Assembly: GCA_024919195.1 (NCBI GenBank)
Contig: CP103436.1
Location: 1,207,459 to 1,271,458 of the forward strand
Direction: 5' to 3'
Source: Methylophilaceae bacterium LSUCC0717
GTDB lineage: Bacteria; Pseudomonadota; Gammaproteobacteria; Burkholderiales; Methylophilaceae
DNA length: 64,000 nt
Within the stretch, counting starts at the first letter, position 1. The number at the start of each line of letters is the position of its first letter. The notes beneath the pieces were generated by a model. That model was not told the origin of the DNA. It saw nothing but the letters and a program-made list of their open reading frames with translations, and ran no database searches. Positions 30,254 through 37,458 of the stretch are shown here, piece by piece. Position numbers and translations under genes: made by a program.

Positions 30254-31141
30254 GTGATCTCTTTATCACTGATAGTAGATGATGATATTGCACAGTCCAT
30301 TGGTGACCATCTCCTAGAGCTCAACGCACTGTCTCTAAGCTTTAGCGACTCTGATTTAGACACACAGAATGAAGTAGCGATTTTTGGAGAGGACCCTGAT
30401 GATCATGAAAGGTATTGGAAAAATACCAAGGTCATAGCTCTATTCCAGGATGATCATACTCTATCAGAGGTTATTAATTCAATTCACAATGAGTTTAATA
30501 TTCATATCGATCAGATTCAGATTGAGCCGGTTGCAGAAAAAGATTGGGTTAAAGAAACTCAGTCGCAATTTAAACCGATCCAAATTAATGACAAAATTTG
30601 GATCATTCCCTCTTGGCACAAAATAAAAAATAATAATGCCATTAACATTCACCTAGACCCTGGATTAGCATTTGGGACTGGGTCACATCCCACCACCAAA
30701 CTTTGTTTAGATTGGTTAACCAAAATTGATCTTATTGATAAATCCGTTTTAGATTATGGATGTGGATCGGGAATTTTAGCTATTGCGGCAAAAAAATTAG
30801 GGGCCAAATCAGTTGCTGGAACAGACATTGATCCTCAGGCAATTACCGCCAGTCATCAGAATGCAGAGAATAACCAAACGAGTGCCATTAATTTTTTTAC
30901 ATCAAACGAATCAACAAATGACCTTTATGATATTGTTGTCGCAAATATATTATCGAGTGCACTGAAAGTGTTAGAGCCACTTATACATTCTAAATGTAAA
31001 CCACAAGGGCGCATCGCACTATCGGGTATTTTGCAATCCCAGGAAAATGAAATCAGAGAAATATATGACCATAACTTTATTTTTGAAGACTCTTTATATC
31101 AAGATGGTTGGGTATGTATGACTGCATTAAGAAAGTCATAG
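30254..31141 (+). CDS. prmA: Ribosomal protein L11 methyltransferase
   Basis: SAM-dependent enzyme that trimethylates ribosomal protein L11. About 295 aa, with an N-terminal substrate-binding domain and the SAM-binding motif VLDYGCGSGILAIAAKKLGA, preceded by the conserved LDPGLAFGTGSHPTT. The start is GTG at 30254, immediately after the accC stop; no ATG fits the N-terminal beta strand. Its last 6 bases overlap the convergent (6-4) photolyase gene. Confidence 0.95.
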   Translation: MISLSLIVDDDIAQSIGDHLLELNALSLSFSDSDLDTQNEVAIFGEDPDDHERYWKNTKVIALFQDDHTLSEVINSIHNEFNIHIDQIQIEPVAEKDWVKETQSQFKPIQINDKIWIIPSWHKIKNNNAINIHLDPGLAFGTGSHPTTKLCLDWLTKIDLIDKSVLDYGCGSGILAIAAKKLGAKSVAGTDIDPQAITASHQNAENNQTSAINFFTSNESTNDLYDIVVANILSSALKVLEPLIHSKCKPQGRIALSGILQSQENEIREIYDHNFIFEDSLYQDGWVCMTALRKS

Positions 31142-32665
31142 CTGTTCGATATTTTTCAATATTTGTTTACTCTTTTTAATATATAAGCCCTTATCTTCTT
31201 CACTCATTTTATTTATCTGCATCTTAACAATACCCATTCTTGGATTATTTTCTAATAACCTTGGGTTGTTTAAAAAGAAGTTCCAGTAGAGACTATTAAA
31301 TGGACATGAGTTGTCTGCAAATTTAGTCTTCACATCGTACTGACAGGATTTACAGTAATTTCCCATCTTATTAATATAAGAGCCGGATGAGACATACGGT
31401 TTTGTGGCCAACAAACCTCCGTCAGCATATTGTGACATGCCTAATACATTTGGCATTTCAACCCATTCTATGGCATCTATGTAAATTGCTAAAAACCATT
31501 CATGAACACGCTTTGGATCAACTTCACTCAGTAACATAAAATTTCCGAGTATCATTAATCTTTGGATATGGTGGGCATATGCATGTTGCAAAGATTGCTG
31601 TATCGATTTTTGCAGGCAGTTCATGTTAGTTTTTCCATGCCAAAAAAACTCTGGTAACTTATTTTTAAATTCTAAATAGTTACTGAGTTCATATTCAGGC
31701 ATCTTTGCCCAATACACTCCTCGGATGTATTCTCGCCAACCAATAATCTGTCTTATAAATCCTTCGACAGTACTTAAATTAGATAAATCTTTTTTTAAGT
31801 ACCCCTCGACTGTTTTAGCAACCATCAGTGGTGATAACATTTTAGTATTGAGGGCAAAAGAGATTAATGAGTGAAACAAAAATGGATTTTCATTCGCCAT
31901 AGCGTCCTGAAAGTCACCAAATTTATCAAGGCTAGATTTTATAAAATGATTTAGAACTTGTAATGATTCCTCGTCGTTACTTGGCCAATTAAAATCTTTT
32001 ACATCAACGGACCCAATGTATCCAATTTCTAATTCATCAATCTCATCCTTGAGATGTCCCACTTCATGATTGAACTTGATACGATCTGGAACTGATTGTT
32101 TTGGATCCCACTTTTTCCTATTATCTTGATCATAATTCCACTTATCACCGATAGGTTTATCACCAACCATTAAGATGGAATATTTTTTCCTGATATGGCG
32201 GTAGAATTCTTCCATTCTCCATATTTTTTTATTTGTGAAAAAATCACTTAAGTCCTGTCTATGAGTCAAAAAATGTTCCGTCGAATAAGATTGGTGTTCT
32301 AAACCGATTTGATTGGCTATTTTTTTCAATTCTTGATCCAATCGACATTCATCAGGCATCTGATATTCAAATTTATTTATATCTGAATTTATTTCAATTA
32401 ATTTCTGAATATTTTTATAAAAGGATTGCTGATTGTCCGGATCTTTTAATTTGATATACCTCACAACATGGCCTTCTTGCTCTAATTCTTTTGCAAATTT
32501 TCGCATCGCATGCATGAATGCGAGCATTTTTTGAATGTGGTGCTTCGCATAAGTCATTTCAGGAATAATTTCCATCATCAGATAGATCATATTCTGATCA
32601 ATTTGCTTGAACCAGCTGTGCTTCTTATTTAACTGATCACCCAATAATAATCTAAGTGTTTTCAT
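31136..32665 (-). CDS. phrB: Iron-sulfur bacterial cryptochrome/(6-4) photolyase (FeS-BCP, PhrB type)
   Basis: Light-driven repair enzyme for UV (6-4) photoproducts, by relation to Agrobacterium PhrB. From the ATG at 32665 the protein is 509 aa. In that numbering the four 4Fe-4S ligands fall at C350, C438, C441 and C454 (NMNCLQKS; CKSCQYD; DNSCPFN), and the HH pair of the active site at 365-366 (AYAHHIQRL), the same positions I recall for PhrB. The N-terminus ([15 protein letters not shown]) is the family start, so the upstream in-frame ATG at 32680 is less likely. It overlaps the DASH gene by 14 bases. Confidence 0.93.
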   Translation of the reverse strand: MKTLRLLLGDQLNKKHSWFKQIDQNMIYLMMEIIPEMTYAKHHIQKMLAFMHAMRKFAKELEQEGHVVRYIKLKDPDNQQSFYKNIQKLIEINSDINKFEYQMPDECRLDQELKKIANQIGLEHQSYSTEHFLTHRQDLSDFFTNKKIWRMEEFYRHIRKKYSILMVGDKPIGDKWNYDQDNRKKWDPKQSVPDRIKFNHEVGHLKDEIDELEIGYIGSVDVKDFNWPSNDEESLQVLNHFIKSSLDKFGDFQDAMANENPFLFHSLISFALNTKMLSPLMVAKTVEGYLKKDLSNLSTVEGFIRQIIGWREYIRGVYWAKMPEYELSNYLEFKNKLPEFFWHGKTNMNCLQKSIQQSLQHAYAHHIQRLMILGNFMLLSEVDPKRVHEWFLAIYIDAIEWVEMPNVLGMSQYADGGLLATKPYVSSGSYINKMGNYCKSCQYDVKTKFADNSCPFNSLYWNFFLNNPRLLENNPRMGIVKMQINKMSEEDKGLYIKKSKQILKNIEQL

Positions 32666-33902
32666 TCCAGTACATCTCATATTGATTACTTATATCGTAA
32701 GTATTTTTCTGCTTTTCAACATTGAATCGTCTACCACCTCTAGGGTCCGTTCCATACCCAGCGATATATATCCAATTACCTTGGTTTGAGTAAATATCAA
32801 AATCGATCAAATATTTTTGGAAAAAATCAGCACCAATTCGCCAATCTATTTTCATTTCAAAAATAATAAAAGAGGCTAATACCTGCCTCATTCGGTTTGA
32901 TAAGAATCCACTATTTTGCAACTCTCTAATACCTGCATTGATAAATGATGATTCTGTATTTGCTTCTACTAATGTCTTTATATTGTCCTGACTTGTTTCA
33001 TTAATCTCTTTATTTTTTAGTCCGAATGGGAAATATAATTTCCTGTCATATTTAAAGTGTAAAAACCTAAAGTAATCTCTCCACAAAAGTTCGAACAAAA
33101 TCCAATAAGTACTCTCGTTAGCCCCATAATTTTCCTCATAATTTTTAAGAGATGTAAATATTTGTCTCGCTGAAATTAAACCATGCGCAAGCCACACTGA
33201 AAATTTTGTTGAAAAATCATTGCCCATCAACTCATTTCTTGTCTGTTTATATTCAAGTGCTTTATTATCTGAAAAATAATCCTTCACATAGCTTTGAGCA
33301 CCATTTTCACAGATGGTGAAGTGATTTAAAAAATCTACACTGCCCCTATATGTATTTTTATAATTTGGTAATTGGCATGATTTAATATTTAAAAGATCTG
33401 CAGGCTTTGGAAAGGTTAAACTTTTATTTAAGGTGACGGTAATAGGTTTTGATTCCACCTTCTTTCTGAATGTCGTAAAGGTGTCAGGTAAATTGTTTAC
33501 ATCAAAGTCAAGGTCATCAATATTGAGCAATGAGGAGTCCCAGTAGGACACCACATCTGGTTGAGTGATGCTTATTTCCTCATCCTTTTCGTAAGGACTA
33601 ATTATTTTTTCACAATATATTTTATTGATCTGGTGGTGTTTTGCTAAAGAAGAAAATATAGCTGAAGGCTCACCCTCAATAATATACAGTTCATGACCTA
33701 ATTCGGATAAATTTATCTTAAGTTGATTCAGCGCATCAATTAAAAATTTATTCTTATGATTTTCGTCACCATCAAGAATTCTTAAATGTCGATTAACTAT
33801 ATAAACAAAAGAAATGCTTGTTGAATCTTTGATACATTGAACCAAGGGATAATTATCATTAATTCTAAGATTGTTTCTAAACCAGAAAATATTATGTGAC
33901 AC
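32652..33902 (-). CDS. DASH-type cryptochrome/deoxyribodipyrimidine photolyase
   Basis: FAD-dependent blue-light protein; DASH members repair cyclobutane pyrimidine dimers, mainly in single-stranded DNA. The 416-aa protein has the N-terminal alpha/beta domain ([13 protein letters not shown]), the FAD domain ([23 protein letters not shown]) and the DASH-like C-terminal block [16 protein letters not shown] with KQ..TYD after it. It is shorter than most DASH proteins (about 480) and SNWGNW is changed to SNQGNW, so a class I CPD photolyase activity is also possible. The start is GTG at 33902. The gene overlaps a DUF2256 gene (11 bases) and the (6-4) photolyase gene. Confidence 0.9.
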   Translation of the reverse strand: MSHNIFWFRNNLRINDNYPLVQCIKDSTSISFVYIVNRHLRILDGDENHKNKFLIDALNQLKINLSELGHELYIIEGEPSAIFSSLAKHHQINKIYCEKIISPYEKDEEISITQPDVVSYWDSSLLNIDDLDFDVNNLPDTFTTFRKKVESKPITVTLNKSLTFPKPADLLNIKSCQLPNYKNTYRGSVDFLNHFTICENGAQSYVKDYFSDNKALEYKQTRNELMGNDFSTKFSVWLAHGLISARQIFTSLKNYEENYGANESTYWILFELLWRDYFRFLHFKYDRKLYFPFGLKNKEINETSQDNIKTLVEANTESSFINAGIRELQNSGFLSNRMRQVLASFIIFEMKIDWRIGADFFQKYLIDFDIYSNQGNWIYIAGYGTDPRGGRRFNVEKQKNTYDISNQYEMYWNENT

Positions 33903-34026
33903 GATGATTTTTACACCTTTGAGAGCAATACTTTACTTCATCCCAACATCTTTCCCATTTTTTTCGCCATGAGAAAGGTCGCTGACATGTGACGCATATT
34001 TTTTGTGGTAAGTTTTGTTTGTGCAT
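33892..34026 (-). CDS. DUF2256 small zinc-ribbon-like protein
   Basis: A 44-aa reading frame not found by length-based calling. It has C11-x2-C14 and C34-x3-C38, typical of a small zinc-binding fold, around the family core [19 protein letters not shown], which I recognise as DUF2256. In many bacteria DUF2256 proteins occur beside or fused to photolyase/cryptochrome genes. Here the stop overlaps the GTG start of the DASH gene by 11 bases, so the three genes form one operon. The ribosome binding site is weak (AGAA). Molecular role unknown; DNA binding or flavoprotein partnership is a guess. Confidence 0.85.
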   Translation of the reverse strand: MHKQNLPQKICVTCQRPFSWRKKWERCWDEVKYCSQRCKNHRVT

Positions 34027-34100
34027 ATTTCTAAGATGATATTAAAGGGGTTTGGTTCTTCAATATTTAGCTAATTTAAAAAAAATGCTTATAATAAGTG

Positions 34101-34499
34101 ATGCGTTTAATATTAATGCTCATTATTTCTTTGTTCCTAGCCTCATGTGCTTCGACTAATCAAAATATACAGCGCCCTGCGCCACATAATGACTTTACTG
34201 GCAAATTTGTTGAAAAGCATTTTGCCGGGGAGGATGCAAATGACTATATGATGAGAGCATGTAAGGTGTATGGCGGACTAAATCAAGATAGTGTTAAAAA
34301 AAAGGATAGTGATCTGTTACTTCAGGATATATTTGAGTTCAAATGTAATTTTGCCAATAAGTTATCTGACGAGTTAGAAATTGATGGAAAATCATCCAAA
34401 CGCCTGAACGGTACCATAGCCAAACAAAAATGCGAAAGACTTGGTTTTAAAGTGGGTTCTAAAGATTTCGCAAACTGCCTTCAGGAGCTTACACAATGA
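34101..34499 (+). CDS. Predicted small lipoprotein of unknown function
   Basis: 132 aa with a lipoprotein signal peptide ending in LASC (lipobox; acylated Cys about residue 16). The mature part is charged and ends with CERLGFKVGSKDFANCLQEL, matching a short C-terminal motif (C-x2-LGF-x-G-x3-F-x2-C) found at the end of many uncharacterised envelope proteins. A GTG directly precedes the ATG and could also start it. It overlaps the next secreted protein by 4 bases (ATGA) and is divergent from the photolyase operon. No function can be assigned. Confidence 0.82.
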   Translation: MRLILMLIISLFLASCASTNQNIQRPAPHNDFTGKFVEKHFAGEDANDYMMRACKVYGGLNQDSVKKKDSDLLLQDIFEFKCNFANKLSDELEIDGKSSKRLNGTIAKQKCERLGFKVGSKDFANCLQELTQ

Positions 34500-34837
34500 A
34501 AAAGTTTTTTTTACTATTGGTCCTTGCTAATTATTCTTTTGCTGATGAGTTAACTTATATCTGTGAGGGATTGAGTCATTTTGAACTTGTTGGTGCCAGT
34601 GGTGCAAAAGAGGAACAACAGTCAAGGGAATACAAATTTGAAAATTTAACCTTGATTGACCTCAATAACATTGAATGCGAAAAATCCAAAACTACTATGA
34701 CATGTAAATCAAATCTTTTAAATATCAGATCACTCAATTTAGATTTAAAAACATTAAAAATTACTGATTCAATATCGGGAAATAAAGGTTTTGGACATTA
34801 TATTGAAAATTTTGAGGGCCAATGTCAGATCAAATAA
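34496..34837 (+). CDS. Small secreted cysteine-containing protein, unknown
   Basis: 113 aa with a signal peptide (about residues 1-16, cleavage after SFA). The mature protein has four cysteines (YICEG; NIECEKS; TMTCKSN; EGQCQIK) and looks mainly beta. The plan resembles that of the secreted protein at 37455-37919: a Cys-Gly near the N-terminus, a C-x7-8-C pair in the middle and a C-terminal Cys two or three residues from the end. Translationally coupled to the lipoprotein gene before it and overlaps the following gene by 16 bases. Confidence 0.78.
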   Translation: MKKFFLLLVLANYSFADELTYICEGLSHFELVGASGAKEEQQSREYKFENLTLIDLNNIECEKSKTTMTCKSNLLNIRSLNLDLKTLKITDSISGNKGFGHYIENFEGQCQIK

Positions 34838-35085
34838 ATATTAAAGAGCTATCGTCTAATACTTTTGATGTAACAATATACTCAAATACAGAAACAAATC
34901 ACCAAGTGACAATTTCAGATAACTTCATCACTAAATATCAAATAAAAAATCTAACAAAAAAAGAAATTATTGAACAATCATTCATATTTCTTTTAGAGAG
35001 AGAATCTAATACATCTATCTTAAGAGAATTCGATATTGAAGTCATAGGAAATTACTTTCCAGATTATAAAAAATTATTCAAATAA
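34822..35085 (+). CDS. Small conserved cytosolic protein of unknown function
   Basis: 87 aa, no signal or membrane segment. The block NHQVTISDNFITKY followed by EIIEQSFIFLLERESNTSILREF and a closing FDIEVIGNYFPDY resembles a conserved short hypothetical family seen in cyanobacteria and proteobacteria (recollection, no name assigned). It starts inside the end of the previous gene (16-base overlap) in a third frame. Last of the 3-gene coupled set 34101-35085. Function unknown. Confidence 0.8.
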   Translation: MSDQINIKELSSNTFDVTIYSNTETNHQVTISDNFITKYQIKNLTKKEIIEQSFIFLLERESNTSILREFDIEVIGNYFPDYKKLFK

Positions 35086-35139
35086 CAGAAACTTAACAAA
35101 ATTGATCTAGTCATTTCATATTATGAATTTGGAGTGATT

Positions 35140-35583
35140 ATGTTTAAATATTTTTATATAACAATCCTATCCTGCGCATTATTCTTAAATCCATTATCTG
35201 CTGAAGAGATTAAAGATGGTCTCTATCAAGAGTTCTTTGAAAATAAATCTCCGAAATTTGAAATTACCTATAAAAATGGAAAGAAAAACGGGAAAGAAAA
35301 ATTTTGGTATGAGAATGGTCAAATTAAAATGGAAAGTGACTTTAAAGATGGTAAGGAACATGGTTACTGGAAGCAGTGGTATGAGAACGGACAGATAAAG
35401 CTTAAAGTTGAATATAAAGATGGAAAAGAAAATGGCCTATGGGAACAATGGTTTGACAATGGTCAACAAAAATCAAAAAGTTCGTGGGTGAATGGTACCA
35501 AAGATGGACATGAGTGGATTTGGAATAAAGAGGGTCAATTGATTTCCAAAGACTTATATCAAAATGGAAAAATAGTTAAATGA
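35140..35583 (+). CDS. Secreted MORN-like repeat protein (YwqK-type)
   Basis: 147 aa with a signal peptide (1-20, cleavage after LSA) and about five tandem beta-hairpin repeats of 23 residues built on xxYENGQIKxxxxFKDGKxxG. The family includes proteins annotated as YwqK antitoxins as well as general envelope MORN-like proteins; no toxin partner is recognisable, so the antitoxin label should not be used here. GGAG 5 bases upstream favours the ATG at 35140 over a GTG at 35134. Its TGA stop directly abuts the -35 element of the ibpA heat-shock promoter. Confidence 0.85.
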   Translation: MFKYFYITILSCALFLNPLSAEEIKDGLYQEFFENKSPKFEITYKNGKKNGKEKFWYENGQIKMESDFKDGKEHGYWKQWYENGQIKLKVEYKDGKENGLWEQWFDNGQQKSKSSWVNGTKDGHEWIWNKEGQLISKDLYQNGKIVK

Positions 35584-35614
35584 CTTGAAATTTTCTTAAA
35601 GAGCTCCCATATAT
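35584..35614 (+). promoter_or_regulatory. Sigma-32 (RpoH) heat-shock promoter of ibpA
   Basis: CTTGAAA (35584-35590), a 15-base spacer and CCCATATAT (35606-35614) match the proteobacterial sigma-32 consensus CTTGAAA-N13..17-CCCATnT almost perfectly. The predicted start is near 35620, about 66 nt before the Hsp20 start codon. Confidence 0.88.
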
Positions 35615-35616
35615 AA

Positions 35617-35652
35617 ATTATGGTCGTTATGCCTAATGGGTAACACCATAAT
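35617..35652 (+). promoter_or_regulatory. First stem-loop of the ibpA leader
   Basis: ATTATGGT (35617-35624) pairs with ACCATAAT (35645-35652), continued inward by GTTA/TAAC and CC/GG around a TAAT loop. It is followed by T residues and resembles a terminator, but it lies downstream of the sigma-32 promoter and inside the ibpA leader, so a structural role in the thermometer is more likely. Confidence 0.6.
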
Positions 35653-35660
35653 TTTTTTAT

Positions 35661-35680
35661 TTTGCTTAAATTAAAGGAGA
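35661..35680 (+). promoter_or_regulatory. ROSE-like RNA thermometer hairpin covering the ibpA ribosome binding site
   Basis: UUUGCUU (35661-35667) can pair with AAGGAGA (35674-35680) around a six-base loop. The strand contains the U-G-C-U core known from ROSE elements, placing a G opposite G in the middle of the Shine-Dalgarno. The start codon follows 5 bases later. This is the classical layout for temperature-controlled translation of small heat-shock genes; not confirmed by folding calculation. Confidence 0.7.
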
Positions 35681-35685
35681 TAAAT

Positions 35686-36153
35686 ATGAAAATTTCATTT
35701 GGTAACTTATATCCAAGTACACTTGGTTTTGAAACTGTTTTAAGAGATATTGAAGCACTGATGGAGAACTCGATTGAGTCTGTCCATGAAAAATTTCCCC
35801 CACACAACATTATCAAACATAATGAAACCTCGTATTCAGTTGAATTAGCTGTTGCTGGCTTTAATCAGTCTGATATTGATGTTACGGTTAAGGATGGACT
35901 GCTTATTATCAAAGGTGATAAGTCGAAAGATGATACAAATATACAATACCTTCATAAGGGAATTTCTAATCGATCATTTACAAAAACAATTCGATTAGCA
36001 GATACCATTGAAGTTAAAGGAGCAGATCTAGAATCTGGTGTCCTTAAAATCGCGCTTGAAAATATTATTCCAGAATCAAAAAAACCAAAAAAAATTGAAA
36101 TAAATGGAATAAAGAATCTTGCATCACAACAGTTAAATTCTTTAACTGCTTAA
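35686..36153 (+). CDS. ibpA: Small heat-shock protein IbpA/Hsp20 family
   Basis: ATP-independent holdase that binds unfolding proteins. The 155-aa protein has an alpha-crystallin domain (about residues 38-140) with FPPHNIIKHNETSYSVELAVAGF, DGLLIIKGDK, YLHKGISNRSFTKTIRLAD and the GVLKIALEN strand; the C-terminal I-x-I-type anchor is close to IEING. The N-terminus MKISFGNLYPSTLGFE is typical of IbpA types. AAGGAG 6 bases upstream sets the ATG at 35686. It has a sigma-32 promoter and a probable RNA thermometer, so it appears controlled at two levels. A terminator follows at 36167-36191. Confidence 0.96.
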   Translation: MKISFGNLYPSTLGFETVLRDIEALMENSIESVHEKFPPHNIIKHNETSYSVELAVAGFNQSDIDVTVKDGLLIIKGDKSKDDTNIQYLHKGISNRSFTKTIRLADTIEVKGADLESGVLKIALENIIPESKKPKKIEINGIKNLASQQLNSLTA

Positions 36154-36166
36154 GCATATTTTTAAA

Positions 36167-36191
36167 AAGGAGTAATGCACATTTACTCCTT
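36167..36191. terminator. Intrinsic terminator after ibpA (may work both ways)
   Basis: AAGGAGTAA pairs with TTACTCCTT around a 7-base loop and is followed by six more T residues on the plus strand. It overlaps the stop codon of the convergent minus-strand gene (36183), on which side the A-rich flank also gives a T-tract of four to five bases. Confidence 0.85.
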
Positions 36192-36467
36192 TTTTTTAAA
36201 CCCATCAATTATTAAACAGCCATCGGGGTCCATGCATGGCCAGTCAGACTGAGGGCCGCAACTATTTCCTGTTATTTTTGTCTGGACCGGTTCATAAAAT
36301 TGAACCTGATTATTGTTGTCATTAGAGCTTATGATTTTATTTTTTTCACTTATTTTTTCAGTAGAAAAAATAAATTGGGGATTTAGAAATAAACTAAATA
36401 TTAATCCGAACCGGAGAGGTCTGTTATTGAATATACCCCGGTAGGACGATCTTTTTCTGTTTTCCAT
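36183..36467 (-). CDS. Possible small exported protein, unknown
   Basis: About 94 aa if started at the ATG at 36467 (another ATG at 36491). A basic N-terminus (about 18 residues) precedes a hydrophobic stretch LRFGLIFSLFLNPQFIFS, plausible as a signal peptide or anchor. The C-terminus has three Cys (NSCGPQSDWPC...DGC). Its first 67-91 bases overlap the preceding gene in another frame, which is unusual even in this compact genome; the true start may be a rare codon further in. Third of three minus-strand genes. Function unknown. Confidence 0.5.
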   Translation of the reverse strand: MENRKRSSYRGIFNNRPLRFGLIFSLFLNPQFIFSTEKISEKNKIISSNDNNNQVQFYEPVQTKITGNSCGPQSDWPCMDPDGCLIIDGFKKKE

Positions 36468-36889
36468 GATCTTCTTTTGACAATTCGGCATCGATCTCGA
36501 TTAATATCAGAAGCACCGAATTTTAGCTTAGCATTAGGAATAACTCGATATATATGCCTTTCTAGGCCATCAATTGTTTCAGGAGCATCATCATGAGCAC
36601 AAAATATTAATACTCGCTGTTGCCTACTGTCTTCTTGTCGCATGACGATTAAATCATCACGCTTCAATTCTTTAAAGTATTTTTTTAATCTATCCAATTC
36701 TTCTTTAGAAATGGGTTCAGTTTTTAATAAACTTACTCTTTTTGTTAAAGAAATTGCATTTGCATTGAGCTTATCTTTACTCAAAATCTGTGGGATAAAA
36801 CGAACGATCCACTTATCTGATAGCTTTGATTTTTTCAGATTAGCAACTATTTCATCGACAGGGTATTTTGATAGGATTGGTGGTCTCAT
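36401..36889 (-). CDS. Hypothetical protein
   Basis: 162 aa, soluble and basic, with many Lys/Arg, no signal or membrane segment. Segments such as LDRLKKYFKELKRDDLIVM and GLERHIYRVIPNAKLKFG suggest an alpha/beta protein; I recognise no domain. Its ATG overlaps the stop of the upstream membrane-protein gene by 4 bases (ATGA), strong support for real coding. The basic charge might mean nucleic-acid binding, but that is a guess. Confidence 0.75.
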   Translation of the reverse strand: MRPPILSKYPVDEIVANLKKSKLSDKWIVRFIPQILSKDKLNANAISLTKRVSLLKTEPISKEELDRLKKYFKELKRDDLIVMRQEDSRQQRVLIFCAHDDAPETIDGLERHIYRVIPNAKLKFGASDINRDRCRIVKRRSWKTEKDRPTGVYSITDLSGSD

Positions 36890-37161
36890 ATATGTAAGAT
36901 TATATTAAAAAATAAACCGATATAGTAAACAATTGATAAAGATATGATTGAAGCAATAATTATAAAATATATCTTGCGAACAAACTCGGCTTTAAGATCA
37001 TTACCATTAATGATGCGATATAGATAAAACCCAACAAGGTAGGAAGGCAATAAAGCAATTATCCATAACCACTTTTGCTCTTTAAAACCTAACCAAAAGC
37101 ATATACCGAGTGAAATAAGCACAACAATTCCACCCAGTCTGGTCCAAAAATTATGTTTCAT
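36886..37161 (-). CDS. Small membrane protein, unknown
   Basis: 91 aa with three predicted membrane helices (about residues 10-27, 32-52 and 62-88). The start at the ATG of MKHNFWTRLGG (37161) is preferred; an upstream in-frame ATG at 37185 would overlap the divergent gene. Head-to-head with another small membrane-protein gene whose ATG is only 12 bases away. No family recognised. Confidence 0.75.
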   Translation of the reverse strand: MKHNFWTRLGGIVVLISLGICFWLGFKEQKWLWIIALLPSYLVGFYLYRIINGNDLKAEFVRKIYFIIIASIISLSIVYYIGLFFNIILHI

Positions 37162-37173
37162 GACGTTATAATA

Positions 37174-37458
37174 ATGGATATGCAAAAAGATACAAAATTT
37201 ACACGGTTTGATGCCATCATTTTAGGTTCTACATTCCTTACAGCTGTAATCACATTTATTATTTATATTGGTTTTAGTTTGTATAAATATATTAAAGGAG
37301 GGGTATGGGTGAAGTCTTTATCGGCATGTGAGGTATTTAATTTATTTTGTTCAGATAACTTTATTATTAAATCAATAGGTGACCTAGAAGCTATTCTTTT
37401 TGTATCACTTGTCTTTGGATTGTATTTCCTGATTCATTTCTACCTGGTTAAAAAGTGA
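37174..37458 (+). CDS. Small membrane protein, unknown
   Basis: 94 aa (ATG at 37174; the next ATG at 37180 is also possible). Two predicted membrane helices (about 12-38 and 66-88) with a loop containing two Cys (LSACEVFNLFCSDN). Its stop overlaps the GTG start of the next secreted protein by 4 bases. TATAAT at 37167-37172 lies immediately in front of the start codon. No family recognised. Confidence 0.72.
   Translation: MDMQKDTKFTRFDAIILGSTFLTAVITFIIYIGFSLYKYIKGGVWVKSLSACEVFNLFCSDNFIIKSIGDLEAILFVSLVFGLYFLIHFYLVKK

Noticed and set aside
35140..35583. Toxin-antitoxin module suggested by the YwqK-like repeats
   Set aside because: The protein has a signal peptide and no partner gene is adjacent.
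35617..35652. Hairpin plus T-run taken as terminator of the MORN-like gene
   Set aside because: It lies downstream of the sigma-32 promoter and only 33 bases before the ibpA start, so it belongs to the ibpA leader; a dual role remains possible.
36642..36908. Plus-strand open frame of 88 codons
   Set aside because: Antisense shadow of the gene at 36401-36889, which is coupled to its upstream neighbour by an ATGA overlap.
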